In this document: positions 36,706-49,370 of the stretch, one piece after another | Layout: each line of letters begins with the position of its first letter | How positions within the stretch are numbered: the stretch's first letter is position 1 | Source: Liolophura sinensis | Lineage: Eukaryota; Mollusca; Polyplacophora; Chitonida; Chitonidae | Length of the DNA stretch: 64,000 nucleotides | Assembly: GCF_032854445.1 (NCBI RefSeq) | Contig: NW_027018114.1 | Location: 1 to 64,000 of the forward strand | Direction of reading: 5' to 3' | Program-made: the position numbers and the translations under genes | The notes under the pieces: generated by a model | The model's input: the letters and a program-made list of their open reading frames with translations, nothing else | The model's database searches: none | Told to the model about the DNA's origin: nothing

Positions 36706-39700
36706 TTGATGTCAAGATCACGTGGCCAGCAACGGCTCTTACTCCATGGAAACCAAGGAAATTTGCAATTTTTCAACAGCTGGAGATGCCTGGCCAATTG
36801 CGCATCTTTTGGCACCTTATTGATGTGGGTCAGTGTTCAATTGTACTTTTTACAGCGGACTGTATCAAGTACCTTGTGTTTTTTTTTATATACAAATGGT
36901 GTGGTTTTTCTACATGTAGATAAAGACATTGAGTTTGTCTTCGACTTAGAAGTAAGACAACTGCTGGTGAGTTAAATGGGCTTGGCCCAAAGATTTGACG
37001 TCGTCTGGGCTACCGAAGGGGCACATAACTTATAATGAAAAGTTGAATATAGTAATGACCAGTCGCGATTGTACATAGTTAATGTAGCCGATTTCAATTA
37101 GCAAAAAGACCAGGCAAAAATCCAAAAGTGGAAAAACTGTTCCAATGCTGCTGGTAAGAGGCTAATCCGACGTATTTTTTTGATGAGAAATCGAATGGTG
37201 CAAACCACGTTGCTCTCCGACCAATACTTGTGGCTGTAGCCACAAATGAATAATCATTGATGTCAAGATCACGTGCCCAGCAACGGCTCTTACTCCATGG
37301 AAACCAAGGAAATTTGGCAATTTTTCAACAGCTGGAGATGCCTGGCCCAATTGCGCATCTTTTGGCACCTTATTGATGTGGGTCAGTGTTCAATTGTACT
37401 TTTTTACAGCAGACTGTATCATGTACCTTGTGTTTTTTTATGTACAAATGGTGTGGTTTTTCTATATGTAGATAAAGACATTGAGCTTGTCTTCGACTTA
37501 GAAGTAAGGACATTTGCTGGGTGAGTTAAATGGGCTTGGCCCAAAGATTTGACGTCGTCTGGGCTACCGAAGGGCACATAACTTATAATGAAAAGTTGAA
37601 TATAGTAATGACCAGTCGCGATTGTACATAGTTAATGTAGCCGAATTCAATTAGCAAAAAGACCAGGCAAAAATCCAAAAGTGGGAAAACTGTTCCAATG
37701 CTGCTGGTAAGAGGCTAATCCGACGTATTTTTTGACGAGAAATCGAATGGTGCAAACCGCGTTGCTCTCCGACCAATACTTTTGGCTGTAGCCACAAATG
37801 AATAATCATTGATGTCAAGATCACGTGCCCAGCAACGGCTCTTACTCCATGGAAACCAAGGAAATTTGCAATTTTTCAACACCTGGAGATGCCTGGCCCA
37901 ATTGCGCATCTTTTGGCACCTTATTGATGTGGGTCAGTGTTCAATTGTACTTTTTACAGCGGACTGTATCAAGTACCTTGTGTTTTTTTTATATACAAAT
38001 GGTGTGGTTTTTCTACATGTAGATAAAGACATTGAGTTTGTCTTCGACTTAGAAGTAAGACATTTGCTGGTTGAGTTAAATGGGCTTGGCCCAAAGATTT
38101 GACGTCGTCTGGGCTACCGAAGGGCACATAACTTATAATGAAAAGTTGAATATAGTAATGACCAGTCGCGATTGTACATAGTTAATGTAGCCGATTTCAA
38201 ATAGCAAAAAGACCTGGCAAAAATCCAAAAGTGGAAAAACTGTTCCAATGCTGCTGGTAAGAGGCTATTCCGACGTATATTTTGACGAGAAATCGAATGG
38301 TGCAAACCGCGTTGCTCTCCGACCAATACTTTTGGCTGTAGCCACAAATGAATAATCATTGATGTCAAGATCACGTGGCCAGCAACGGCTCTTACTCCAT
38401 GGAAACCAAGGAAATTTGCAATTTTTCAACAGCTGGAGATGCCTGGCCCAATTGCGCATCTTTTGGCACCTTATTGATGTGGGTCAGTGTTCAATTGTAC
38501 TTTTTACAGCGGACTGTATCAAGTACCTTGTGTTTTTTTTATATACAAATGGTGTGGTTTTTCTACATGTAGATAAAGACATTGAGTTTGTCTTCGACTT
38601 AGAAGTAAGACATTTGCTGGGTGAGTTAAATGGGCTTGGCCCAAAGATTTGACGTCGTCTGGGCTACCGAAGGGCACATAACTTATAATGAAAAGTTGAA
38701 TATAGTAATGACCAGTCGCGATTGTACATAGTTAATGTAGCCGATTTCAATTAGAAAAAATACCAGGCAAAAATCCAAAAGTAAAAAAACTGTTCCAATG
38801 CTGCTGGTAAGAGGCTAATCCGACGTATTTTTTGACGAGAAATCGAATGGTGCAAACCGCGTTGCTCTCCGACCAATACTTTTGGCTGTAGCCACAAATG
38901 AATAATCATTGATGTCAAGATCACGTGGCCAGCAACGGCTCTTACTCCATGGAAACCACGGAAATTTGCAATTTTTCAACAGCTGGAGATGCCTGGCCCA
39001 ATTGCGCATCTTTTGGCACCTTATTGATGTGGGTCAGTGTTCAATTGTACTTTTTACAGCGGACTGTATCAAGTACCTTGTGTTTTTTTTTATATACAAA
39101 TGGTGTGGTTTTTCTACATGTAGATAAAGACATTCAGTTTGTCTTCGACTTAGAAATAAGACATTTGCTGGGTGAGTTAAATGGGCTTGGCCCAAAGATT
39201 TGACGTCGTCTGGGCTACCGAAGGGCACATAACTTATAATGAAAAGTTGAATATAGTAATGACCAGTCGCGATTGTACATAGTTAATGTAGCCGATTTCA
39301 ATTAGCAAAAAGACCAGGCAAAAATCCAAAAGTGGAAAAACTGTTCCAATGCTGCTGGTAAGAGGCTAATCCGACGTATTTTTTGACGAGAAATCGAATG
39401 GTGCAAACCACGTTGCTCTCCGACCAATACTTTTGGCTGTAGCCACAAATGAATAATCATTGATGTCAAGATCACGTGCCCAAGCAACGGCTCTTACTCC
39501 ATGGAAACCAAGGAAATTTGCAATTTTTCAACAGCTGGAGATGCCTGGCCCAATTGCGCATCTTTTGGCACCTTATTGATGTGGGTCAGTGTTCAATTGT
39601 ACTTTTTTACAGCAGACTGTATCATGTACCTTGTGTTTTTTTATGTACAAATGGTGTGGTTTTTCTATATGTAAATAAAGACATTGAGATTGTCTTCGAC

Positions 39701-41110
39701 TTAGAAGTAAGACATTTGCTGGGTGAGTTAAATGGGCTTGGCCCAAAGATTTGACGTCGTCTGGGCTACCGAAGGGCACATAACTTATAATGAAAAGTTG
39801 AATATAGTAATGACCAGTCGCGATTGTACATAGTTAATGTAGCCGATTTCAATTAGCAAAAAGACCAGGCAAAAATCCAAAAGTGGAAAAACTGTTCCAA
39901 TGCTGCTGGTAAGAGGCTAATCCGACGTATCTTTTGACGAGAAATCGAATGGTGCAAACCGCGTTGCTCTCCGACCAATACTTTTGGCTGTAGCCACAAA
40001 TGAATAATCATTGATGTCAAGATCACGTGCCCAGCAACGGCTCTTACTCCATGGAAACCAAGGAAATTTGCAATTTTTCAACAGCTGGAGATGCCTGGCC
40101 CAATTGCGCATCTTTTGGCACCTTATTGATGTGGGTCAGTGTTCAATTGTACTTTTTACAGCGGACTGTATCAAGTACCTTGTGTTTTTTTTATATACAA
40201 ATGGTGTGGTTTTTCTACATGTAGATAAAGACATTGAGTTTGTCTTCGACTTAGAAGTAAGACATTTGCTGGGTGAGTTAAATGGGCTTGGCCCAAAGAT
40301 TTGACGTCGTCTGGGCTACCGAAGGGCACATAACTTATAATGAAAAGTTGAATATAGTAATGACCAGTCGCGATTGTACATAGTTAATGTAGCCGATTTC
40401 AATTAGCAAAAAGACCAGGCAAAAATCCAAAAGTGGAAAAACTGTTCCAATGCTGCTGGTAAGAGGCTAATCCGACGTATTTTTTGACGAGAAATCGAAT
40501 AGTGCAAACCGCGTTGCTCTCCGACCAATACTTTTGGCTGTAGCCACAAATGAATAATCATTGATGTCAAGATCACGTGCCCAGCAACGGCTCTTACTCC
40601 ATGGAAACCAAGGAAATTTGCAATTTTTCAACAGCTGGAGATGCCTGGCCCAATTGCGCATCTTTTGGCACCTTATTGATGTGGGTCAGTGTTCAATTGT
40701 ACTTTTTACAGCGGACTGTATCAAGTACCTTGTGTTTTTTTTATATACAAATGGTGTGGTTTTTCTACATGTAGATAAAGACATTGAGTTTGTCTTCGAC
40801 TTAGAAGTAAGACATTTGCTGGGTGAGTTAAATGGGCTTGGCCCAAAGATTTGACGTCTTCTGGGCTACCGAAGGACACATAACTTATAATGAAAAGTTG
40901 AATATAGTAATGACCAGTCGCGATTGTACATAGTTAATGTAGCCGATTTCAATTCGCAAAAAGACCAGGCAAAAATCCAAAAGTGGAAAAACTGTTCCAA
41001 TGCTGCTGGTAAGAGGCTAATCCGACGTATTTTTTGACGAGAAATCGAATGGTGCAAACCGCGTTGCTCTCCGACCAATACTTTTGGCTGTAGCCACAAA
41101 TGAATAATCA
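36706..41110. repeat. Eight-monomer block E-F-G-H-I-J-K-L (monomers 67-74)
   Basis: Monomers start at 36706, 37257, 37809, 38359, 38909, 39460, 40011 and 40561. All carry the expected marks: GTGGCCAGC and GACAACTGC in E, GAGCTTGTC and GAATTC in F, CAACACCTGG and GGTTGAG in G, AAAGTAAAAAAACTG between H and I, ACATTCAGTTTG in I, GCCCAAGCAAC and GTAAATAAAG in J, and GAATAGTGC before L. GTGGGAAAAC (about 37680) and TTCAAATAGC (about 38197) recur 4.4 kb downstream. E and F hold several private one-base indels. Confidence 0.86.
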
Positions 41111-43311
41111 TTGATGTCAAGATCACGTGCCCAGCAACGGCTCTTACTCCATGGAAACCAAGGAAATTTGCAATTTTTCAACAGCTGGAGATGCCTGGCC
41201 CAATTGCGCATCTTTTGGCACCTTATTGATGTGGGTCAGTGTTCAATTGTACTTTTTACAGCGGACTGTATCAAGTACCTTGTGTTTTTTTTATATACAA
41301 ATGGTGTGGTTTTTCTACATGTAGATAAAGACATTGAGTTTGTCTTCGACTTAGAAGTAAGACAACTGCTGGGTGAGTTAAATGGGCTTGGCCCAAAGAT
41401 TTGACGTCGTCTGGGCTACCGAAGGGCACATAACTTATAATGAAAAGTTGAATATAGTAATGACCAGTCGCGATTGTACATAGTTAATGTAGCCGATTTC
41501 AATTAGCAAAAAGACCAGGCAAAAATCCAAAAGTGGAAAAACTGTTCCAATGCTGCTGGTAAGAGGCTAATCCGACGTATTTTTTGATGAGAAATCGAAT
41601 GGTGCAAACCACGTTGCTCTCCGACCAATACTTTTGGCTGTAGCCACAAATGAATAATCATTGATGTCAAGATCACGTGCCCAGCAACGGCTCTTACTCC
41701 ATGGAAACCAAGGAAATTTGCAATTTTTCAACAGCTGGAGATGCCTGGAAAAATTGCGCATCTTTTGGCACCTTATTGATGTGGGTCAGTGTTCAATTGT
41801 ACTTTTTTACAGCAGACTGTATCATGTACCTTGTGTTTTTTTATGTACAAATGGTGTGGTTTTTCTATATGTAGATAAAGACATTGAGCTTGTCTTCGAC
41901 TTAGAAGTAAGACATTTGCTGGGTGAGTTAAATGGGCTTGGCCCAAAGATTTGACGTCGTCTGGGCTACCGAAGGGCACATAACTTATAATGAAAAGTTG
42001 AATATAGTAATGACCAGTCGCGATTGTACATAGTTAATGTAGCCGAATTCAATTAGCAAAAAGACCAGGCAAAAATCCAAAAGTGGGAAAACTGTTCCAA
42101 TGCTGCTGGTAAGAGGCTAATCCGACGTATTTTTTGACGAGAAATCGAATGGTGCAAACCGCGTTGCTCTCCGACCAATACTTTTGGCTGTAGCCACAAA
42201 TGAATAATCATTGATGTCAAGATCACGTGCCCAGCAACGGCTCTTACTCCATGGAAACCAAGGAAATTTGCAATTTTTCAACACCTGGAGATGCCTGGCC
42301 CAATTGCGCATCTTTTGACACCTTATTGATGTGGGTCAGTGTTCAATTGTACTTTTTACAGCGGACTGTATCAAGTACCTTGTGTTTTTTTTATATACAA
42401 ATGGTGTGGTTTTTCTACATGTAGATAAAGACATTGAGTTTGTCTTCGACTTAGAAGTAAGACATTTGCTGGTTGAGTTAAATGGGCTTGGCCCAAAGAT
42501 TTGACGTCGTCTGGGCTACCGAAGGGCACATAACTTATAATGAAAAGTTGAATATAGTAATGACCAGTCGCGATTGTACATAGTTAATGTAGCCGATTTC
42601 AAATAGCAAAAAGACCTGGCAAAAATCCAAAAGTGGAAAAACTGTTCCAATGCTGCTGGTAAGAGGCTATTCCGACGTATATTTTGACGAGAAATCGAAT
42701 GGTGCAAACCGCGTTGCTCTCCGACCAATACTTTTGGCTGTAGCCACAAATGAATAATCATTGATGTCAAGATCACGTGGCCAGCAACGGCTCTTACTCC
42801 ATGGAAACCAAGGAAATTTGCAATTTTTCAACAGCTGGAGATGCCTGGCCCAATTGCGCATCTTTTGGCACCTTATTGATGTGGGTCAGTGTTCAATTGT
42901 ACTTTTTACAGCGGACTGTATCAAGTACCTTGTGTTTTTTTTATATACAAATGGTGTGGTTTTTCTACATGTAGATAAAGACATTGAGTTTGTCTTCGAC
43001 TTAGAAGTAAGACATTTGCTGGGTGAGTTAAATGGGCTTGGCCCAAAGATTTGACGTCGTCTGGGCTACCGAAGGGCACATAACTTATAATGAAAAGTTG
43101 AATATAGTAATGACCAGTCGCGATTGTACATAGTTAATGTAGCCGATTTCAATTAGAAAAAATACCAGGCAAAAATCCAAAAGTAAAAAAACTGTTCCAA
43201 TGCTGCTGGTAAGAGGGCTAATCCGACGTATTTTTTGACGAGAAATCGAATGGTGCAAACCGCGTTGCTCTCCGACCAATACTTTTGGCTGTAGCCACAA
43301 ATGAATAATCA
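41111..43311. repeat. Second E-F-G-H (monomers 75-78), duplicate of 36706-38908
   Basis: Monomers start at 41111, 41661, 42211 and 42761, each 4402-4405 bp after its partner. The rare marks GTGGGAAAAC (about 42085) and TTCAAATAGC (about 42598) are shared. The first monomer is a hybrid: it begins like type X (TTCGC tail before it, GTGCCCAGC) and ends like E (GACAACTGC, then GATGAGAAAT and ACCACG). The F copy has the private GCCTGGAAAAATTG at about 41744, and lacks the ACTTGTGG variant before it. Confidence 0.85.
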
Positions 43312-43861
43312 TTGATGTCAAGATCACGTGGCCAGCAACGGCTCTTACTCCATGGAAACCACGGAAATTTGCAATTTTTCAACAGCTGGAGATGCCTGGC
43401 CCAATTGCGCATCTTTTGGCACCTTATTGATGTGGGTCAGTGTTCAATTGTACTTTTTTACAGCAGACTGTATCATGTACCTTGTGTTTTTTTATGTACA
43501 AATGGTGTGGTTTTTCTATATGTAGATAAAGACATTGAGATTGTCTTCGACTTAGAAGTAAGACATTTGCTGGGTGAGTTAAATGGGCTTGGCCCAAAGA
43601 TTTGACGTCGTCTGGGCTACCGAAGGGCACATAACTTATAATGAAAAGTTGAATATAGTAATGACCAGTCGCGATTGTACATAGTTAATGTAGCCGATTT
43701 CAATTAGAAAAAATACCAGGCAAAAATCCAAAAGTGGAAAAACTGTTCCAATGCTGCTGGTAAGAGGCTAATCCGACGTATTTTGTGACGAGAAATCGAA
43801 TGGTGCAAACCGCGTTGCTCTCCGACCAATACTTTTGGCTGTAGCCACAAATGAATAATCA
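43312..43861. repeat. Hybrid I/M satellite monomer (monomer 79)
   Basis: The first part carries the type I marks GTGGCCAGC and ACCACGG, and the AAAGTAAAAAAACTG tail stands before it. From the first T run on it is a complete V segment with CTATATG and GAGATTG, as in type M, and type N follows. The crossover therefore lies between about 43370 and 43450. The single exchange removed J, K, L and X. Confidence 0.85.
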
Positions 43862-46615
43862 TTGATGTCAAGATCACGTGCCCAGCAACGGCTCTTACTC
43901 CATGGAAACCAAGGAAATTTGCAATTTTTCAACAGCTGGAGATGCCTGGCCCAATTGCGCATCTTTTGGCACCTTATTGATGTGGGTCAGTGTTCAATTG
44001 TACTTTTTACAGCGGACTGTATCAAGTACCTTGTGTTTTTTTTATATACAAATGGTGTGGTTTTTCTACATGTAGATAAAGACATTGAGTTTGTCTTCGA
44101 CTTAGAAGTAAGACATTTGCTGGGTGAGTTAAATGGGCTTGGCCCAAAAATTTGACGTCGTCTGGGCTACCGAAGGGCACATAACTTATAATGAAAAGTT
44201 GAATATAGTAATGACCAGTCGCGATTGTACATAGTTAATGTAGCCGATTTTAATTAGAAAAAAATACCAGGCAAAAATCCAAAAGTGGAAAAACTGTTCC
44301 AATGCTGCTGGTAAGAGGCTAATCCGACGTATATTTTGACGAGAAATCGAATGGTGCAAACCGCGCTGCTCTTCGACCAATACTTTTGGCTGTAGCCACA
44401 AATGAATAATCATTGATGTCAAGATCACGTGCCCAGCAACGGCTCTTACTCCATGGAAACCAAGGAAATTTGCAATTTTTCAACAGCTGGAGATGCCTGG
44501 CCCAATTGCGCATCTTTTGGCACCTTATTGATGTGGGTCAGTGTTCAATTGTACTTTTTTACAGCAGACTGTATCATGTACCTTGTGTTTTTTTATGTAC
44601 AAATGGTGTGGTTTTTCTACATGTAGATAAAGACATTGAGTTTGTCTTCGACTTAGAAGTAAGACATTTGCTGGGTGAGTTAAATGGGCTTGGCCCAAAG
44701 ATTTGACGTTGTCTGGGCTACCGAAGGGCACATAACTTATAATGAAAAGTTGAATATAGTAATGACCAGTCGCGATTGTACATAGTTAATGTAGCCGATT
44801 TCAATTAGAAAAAATACCAGGCAAAAATCCAAAAGTGGAAAAACTGTTCCAATGCTGCTGGTAAGAGGCTAATCCGACGTATATTTTGACGAGAAATCGA
44901 ATGGTGCAAACCACGTTGCTCTCCGACCAATAGTTTTGGCTGTAGCCACAAATGAATAATCATTGATGTCAAGATCACGTGCCCAGCAACGGCTCTTACT
45001 CCATGGAAACCAAGGAAATTTGCAATTTTTCAACAGCTGGAGATGCCTGGCCTAATTGCGCATCTTTTGGCACCTTATTGATGTGGGTCAGTGTTCAATT
45101 GTACTTTTTACAGCGGACTGTATCAAGTACCTTGTGTTTTTTTTATATACAAATGGTGTGGTTTTTTCTATATGTAGATAAAGACATTGAGTTTGTCTTC
45201 GACTTAGAAGTAAGACATTTGCTGGGTGAGTTAAATGTGCTTGGCCCAAAGATTTGACGTCGTCTGGGCTACCGAAGGGCACATAACTTATAATGAAAAG
45301 TTGAATATAGTAATGACCAGTCGCGATTGTACATAGTTAATGTAGCCGATTTCAATTAGAAAAAATACCAGGCAAAAATCCAAAAGTGGAAAAACTGTTC
45401 CAATGCTGCTGGTAAGAGGCTAATCCGACGTATTTTTTGACGAGAAATCGAATGGTGCAAACCGCGTTGCTCTCCGACCAATACTTTTGGCTGTAGCCAC
45501 AAATGAATAATCATTGATGTCAAGATCACGTGCCCAGCAACGGCTCTTACTCCATGGAAACCAAGGAAATTTGCAATTTTTTCAACACCTGGAGATGCCT
45601 GGCCCAATTGCGCATCTTTTGGCACCTTATTGATGTGGGTCAGTGTTCAATTGTACTTTTTACAGCGGACTGTATCAAGTACCTTGTGTTTTTTTTATAT
45701 ACAAATGGTGTGGTTTTTCTACATGTAGATAAAGACATTGAGTTTGTCTTCGACTTAGAAGTAAGACATTTGCTGGGTGAGTTAAATGGGCTTGGCCCAA
45801 AGATTTGACGTCGTCTGGGCTACCGAAGGGCACATAACTTATAATGAAAAGTTGAATATAGTAATGACCAGTCGCGATTGTACATAGTTAATGTAGCCGA
45901 TTTTAATTAGAAAAAAATACCAGGCAAAAATCCAAAAGTGGAAAAACTGTTCCAATGCTGCTGGTAAGAGGCTAATCCGACGTATATTTTGACGAGAAAT
46001 CGAATGGTGCAAACCGCGCTGCTCTCCGACCAATACTTTTGGCTGTAGCCACAAATGAATAATCATTGATGTCAAGATCACGTGCCCAGCAACGGCTCTT
46101 ACTCCATGGAAACCAAGGAAATTTGCAATTTTTCAACAGCTGGAGATGCCTGGCCTAATTGCGCATCTTTTGGCACCTTATTGATGTGGGTCAGTGTTCA
46201 ATTGTACTTTTTACAGCGGACTGTATCAAGTACCTTGTGTTTTTTTTATATACAAATGGTGTGGTTTTTCTACATGTAGATAAAGACATTGAGTTTGTCT
46301 TCGACTTAGAAGTAAGACATTTGCTGGTTGAGTTAAATGGGCTTGGCCCAAAGATTTGACGTCGTCTGGGCTACCGAAGGGCACATAACTTATAATGAAA
46401 AGTTGAATATAGTAATGACCAGTCGCGATTGTACATAGTTAATGTAGCCGATTTCAATTAGCAAAAAGACCAGGTAAAAATCCAAAAGTGGAAAAACTGT
46501 TCCAATGCTGCTGGTAAGAGGCTAATCCGACGTATCTTTTGACGAGAAATCGAATGGTGCAAACCGCGTTGCTCTCCGACCAATACTTTTGGCTGTAGCC
46601 ACAAATGAATAATCA
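43862..46615. repeat. Satellite block: N-O-P-Q-R (monomers 80-84)
   Basis: Monomers start at 43862, 44413, 44963, 45514 and 46066. Marks: CCCAAAAATTTG in N near 44149, GACGTTGTC in O near 44705, GCCTAATTG with CTATATG in P, CAACACCTGG in Q, and GCCTAATTG in R. R differs from other R monomers by GGTTGAG. The tail has GTATCTTTTGA and leads into an A monomer as expected. One extra T in each of P (about 45165) and Q (about 45580) look like isolated homopolymer errors. Confidence 0.86.
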
Positions 46616-47165
46616 TTGATGTCAAGATCACGTGCCCAGCAACGGCTCTTACTCCATGGAAACCAAGGAAATTTGCAATTTTTCAACAGCTGGAGATGCC
46701 TGGCCCAATTGCGCATCTTTTGGCACCTTATTGATGTGGGTCAGTGTTCAATTGTACTTTTTACAGCGGACTGTATCAAGTACCTTGTGTTTTTTTTATA
46801 TACAAATGGTGTGGTTTTTCTACATGTAGATAAAGACATTGAGTTTGTCTTCGACTTAGAAGTAAGACATTTGCTGGGTGAGTTAAATGGGCTTGGCCCA
46901 AAGATTTGACGTCGTCTGGGCTACCGAAGGGCACATAACTTATAATGAAAAGTTGAATATAGTAATGACCAGTCGCGATTGTACATAGTTAATGTAGCCG
47001 ATTTCAATTCGCAAAAAGACCAGGCAAAAACCCAAAAGTGGAAAAACTGTTCCAATGCTGCTGGTAAGAGGCTAATCCGACGTATTTTTTGACGAGAAAT
47101 CGAATGGTGCAAACCGCGTTGCTCTCCGACCAATACTTTTGGCTGTAGCCACAAATGAATAATCA
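46616..47165. repeat. Type A satellite monomer (monomer 85)
   Basis: It follows the GTATCTTTTGA tail of R like the other A monomers (8089, 13044, 19650, 33408). Its tail has TTCGCAAAAAGACCAGG and the private AAAAACCCAAAAG, where other A tails have GACCTGG, and it is followed by a U monomer where B is expected. This marks an exchange from A into the X/U lineage. Confidence 0.78.
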
Positions 47166-49370
47166 TTGATGTCAAGATCATGTGCCCAGCAACGGCTCTT
47201 ACTCCATGGAAACCAAGGAAATTTGCAATTTTTCAACAGCTGGAGATGCCTGGCCAAATTGCGCATCTTTTGGCACCTTATTGATGTGGGTCAGTGTTCA
47301 ATTGTACTTTTTTACAGCGGACTGTATCAAGTACCTTGTGTTTTTTTTATATACAAATGGTGTGGTTTTTCTACATGTAGATAAAGACATTGAGTTTGTC
47401 TTCGACTTAGAAGTAAGACATTTGCTGGGTGAGTTAAATGGGGCTTGGCCAAAGATTTGACGTCGTCTGGGCTACCGAAGGGCACATAACTTATAATGAA
47501 AAGTTGAATATAGTAATGACCAGTCGCGATTGTACATAGTTAATGTAGCCAATTTCAATTCGCAAAAAGACCAGGCAAAAATCCAAAAGTGGAAAAACTG
47601 TTCCAATGCTGCTGGTAAGAGGCTAATCCGACGTATTTTTAGACGAGAAATCGAATGGTGCAAACCACGTTGCTCTCCGACCAATACTTTTGGCTGTAGC
47701 CACAAATGAATAATCATTGATGTCAAGATCACGTGCCCAGCAACGGCTCTTACTCCATGGAAACCAAGGAAATTTGCAATTTTTCAACAGCTGGAGATGC
47801 CTGGCCCAATTGCGCATCTTTTGGCACCTTATTGATGTGGGTCAGTGTTCAATTGTACTTTTTTACAGCAGACTGTATCATGTACCTTGTGTTTTTTTAT
47901 GTACAAATGGTGTGGTTTTTCTACATGTAGATAAAGACATTGAGTTTGTCTTCGACTTAGAAGTAAGACATTTGCTGGGTGAGTTAAATGGGCTTGGCCC
48001 AAAGATTTGACGTTGTCTGGGCTACCGAAGGGCACATAACTTATAATGAAAAGTTGAATATAGTAATGACCAGTCGCGATTGTACATAGTTAATGTAGCC
48101 GATTTCAATTAGAAAAAATACCAGGCAAAAATCCAAAAGTGGAAAAACTGTTCCAATGCTGCTGGTAAGAGGCTAATCCGACGTATTTTTTGACGAGAAA
48201 TCGAATGGTGCAAACCGCGTTGCTCTCCGACCAATACTTTTGGCTGTAGCCACAAATGAATTAATCATTGATGTCAAGATCACGTGCCCAGCAACGGCTC
48301 TTACTCCATGGAAACCAAGGAAATTTGCAATTTTTCAACACCTGGAGATGCCTGGCCCAATTGCGCATCTTTTGGCACCTTATTGATGTGGGTCAGTGTT
48401 CAATTGTACTTTTTACAGCGGGACTGTATCAAGTACCTTGTGTTTTTTTTATATACAAATGGTGTGGTTTTTCTACATGTAGATAAAGACATTGAGTTTG
48501 TCTTCGACTTAGAAGTAAGACATTTGGCTGGGTGAGTTAAATGGGCTTGGCCCAAAGATTTGACGTCGTCTGGGCTACCGAAGGGCACATAACTTATAAT
48601 GAAAAGTTGAATATAGTAATGACCAGTCGCGATTGTACATAGTTAATGTAGCCGATTTTAATTAGAAAAAAATACCAGGCAAAAATCCAAAAGTGGAAAA
48701 ACTGTTCCAATGCTGCTGGTAAGAGGCTAATCCGACGTATATTTTGACGAGAAATCGAATGGTGCAAACCGCGCTGCTCTCCGACCAATACTTTTGGCTG
48801 TAGCCACAAATGAATAATCATTGATGTCAAGATCACGTGCCCAGCAACGGCTCTTACTCCATGGAAACCAAGGAAATTTGCAATTTTTCAACAGCTGGAG
48901 ATGCCTGGCCTAATTGCGCATCTTTTGGCACCTTATTGATGTGGGTCAGTGTTCAATTGTACTTTTTACAGCGGACTGTATCAAGTACCTTGTGTTTTTT
49001 TTATATACAAATGGTGTGGTTTTTCTACATGTAGATAAAGACATTGAGTTTGTCTTCGACTTAGAAGTAAGACATTTGCTGGGTGAGTTAAATGGGCTTG
49101 GCCCAAAGATTTGACGTCGTCTGGGCTACCGAAGGGCACATAACTTATAATGAAAAGTTGAATATAGTAATGACCAGTCGCGATTGTACATAGTTAATGT
49201 AGCCGATTTCAATTAGCAAAAAGACCAGGTAAAAATCCAAAAGTGGAAAAACTGTTCCAATGCTGCTGGTAAGAGGCTAATCCGACGTATCTTTTGACGA
49301 GAAATCGAATGGTGCAAACCGCGTTGCTCTCCGACCAATACTTTTGGCTGTAGCCACAAATGAATAATCA
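47166..49370. repeat. 4-mer U-M/O-Q-R (monomers 86-89)
   Basis: Monomers start at 47166, 47717, 48268 and 48821. U has GATCATGTGCCC and GCCAAATTGC with six T, ACAGCGG and eight T; its tail has GTAGCCAATTTC and ATTTTTAGACG. It resembles type X because M follows. The second monomer starts as M and continues as O (GACGTTGTC), then leads straight to Q with no P. Q has CAACACCTGG and R has GCCTAATTG. Private indels occur near 47440, 48262, 48420 and 48527. Confidence 0.8.
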
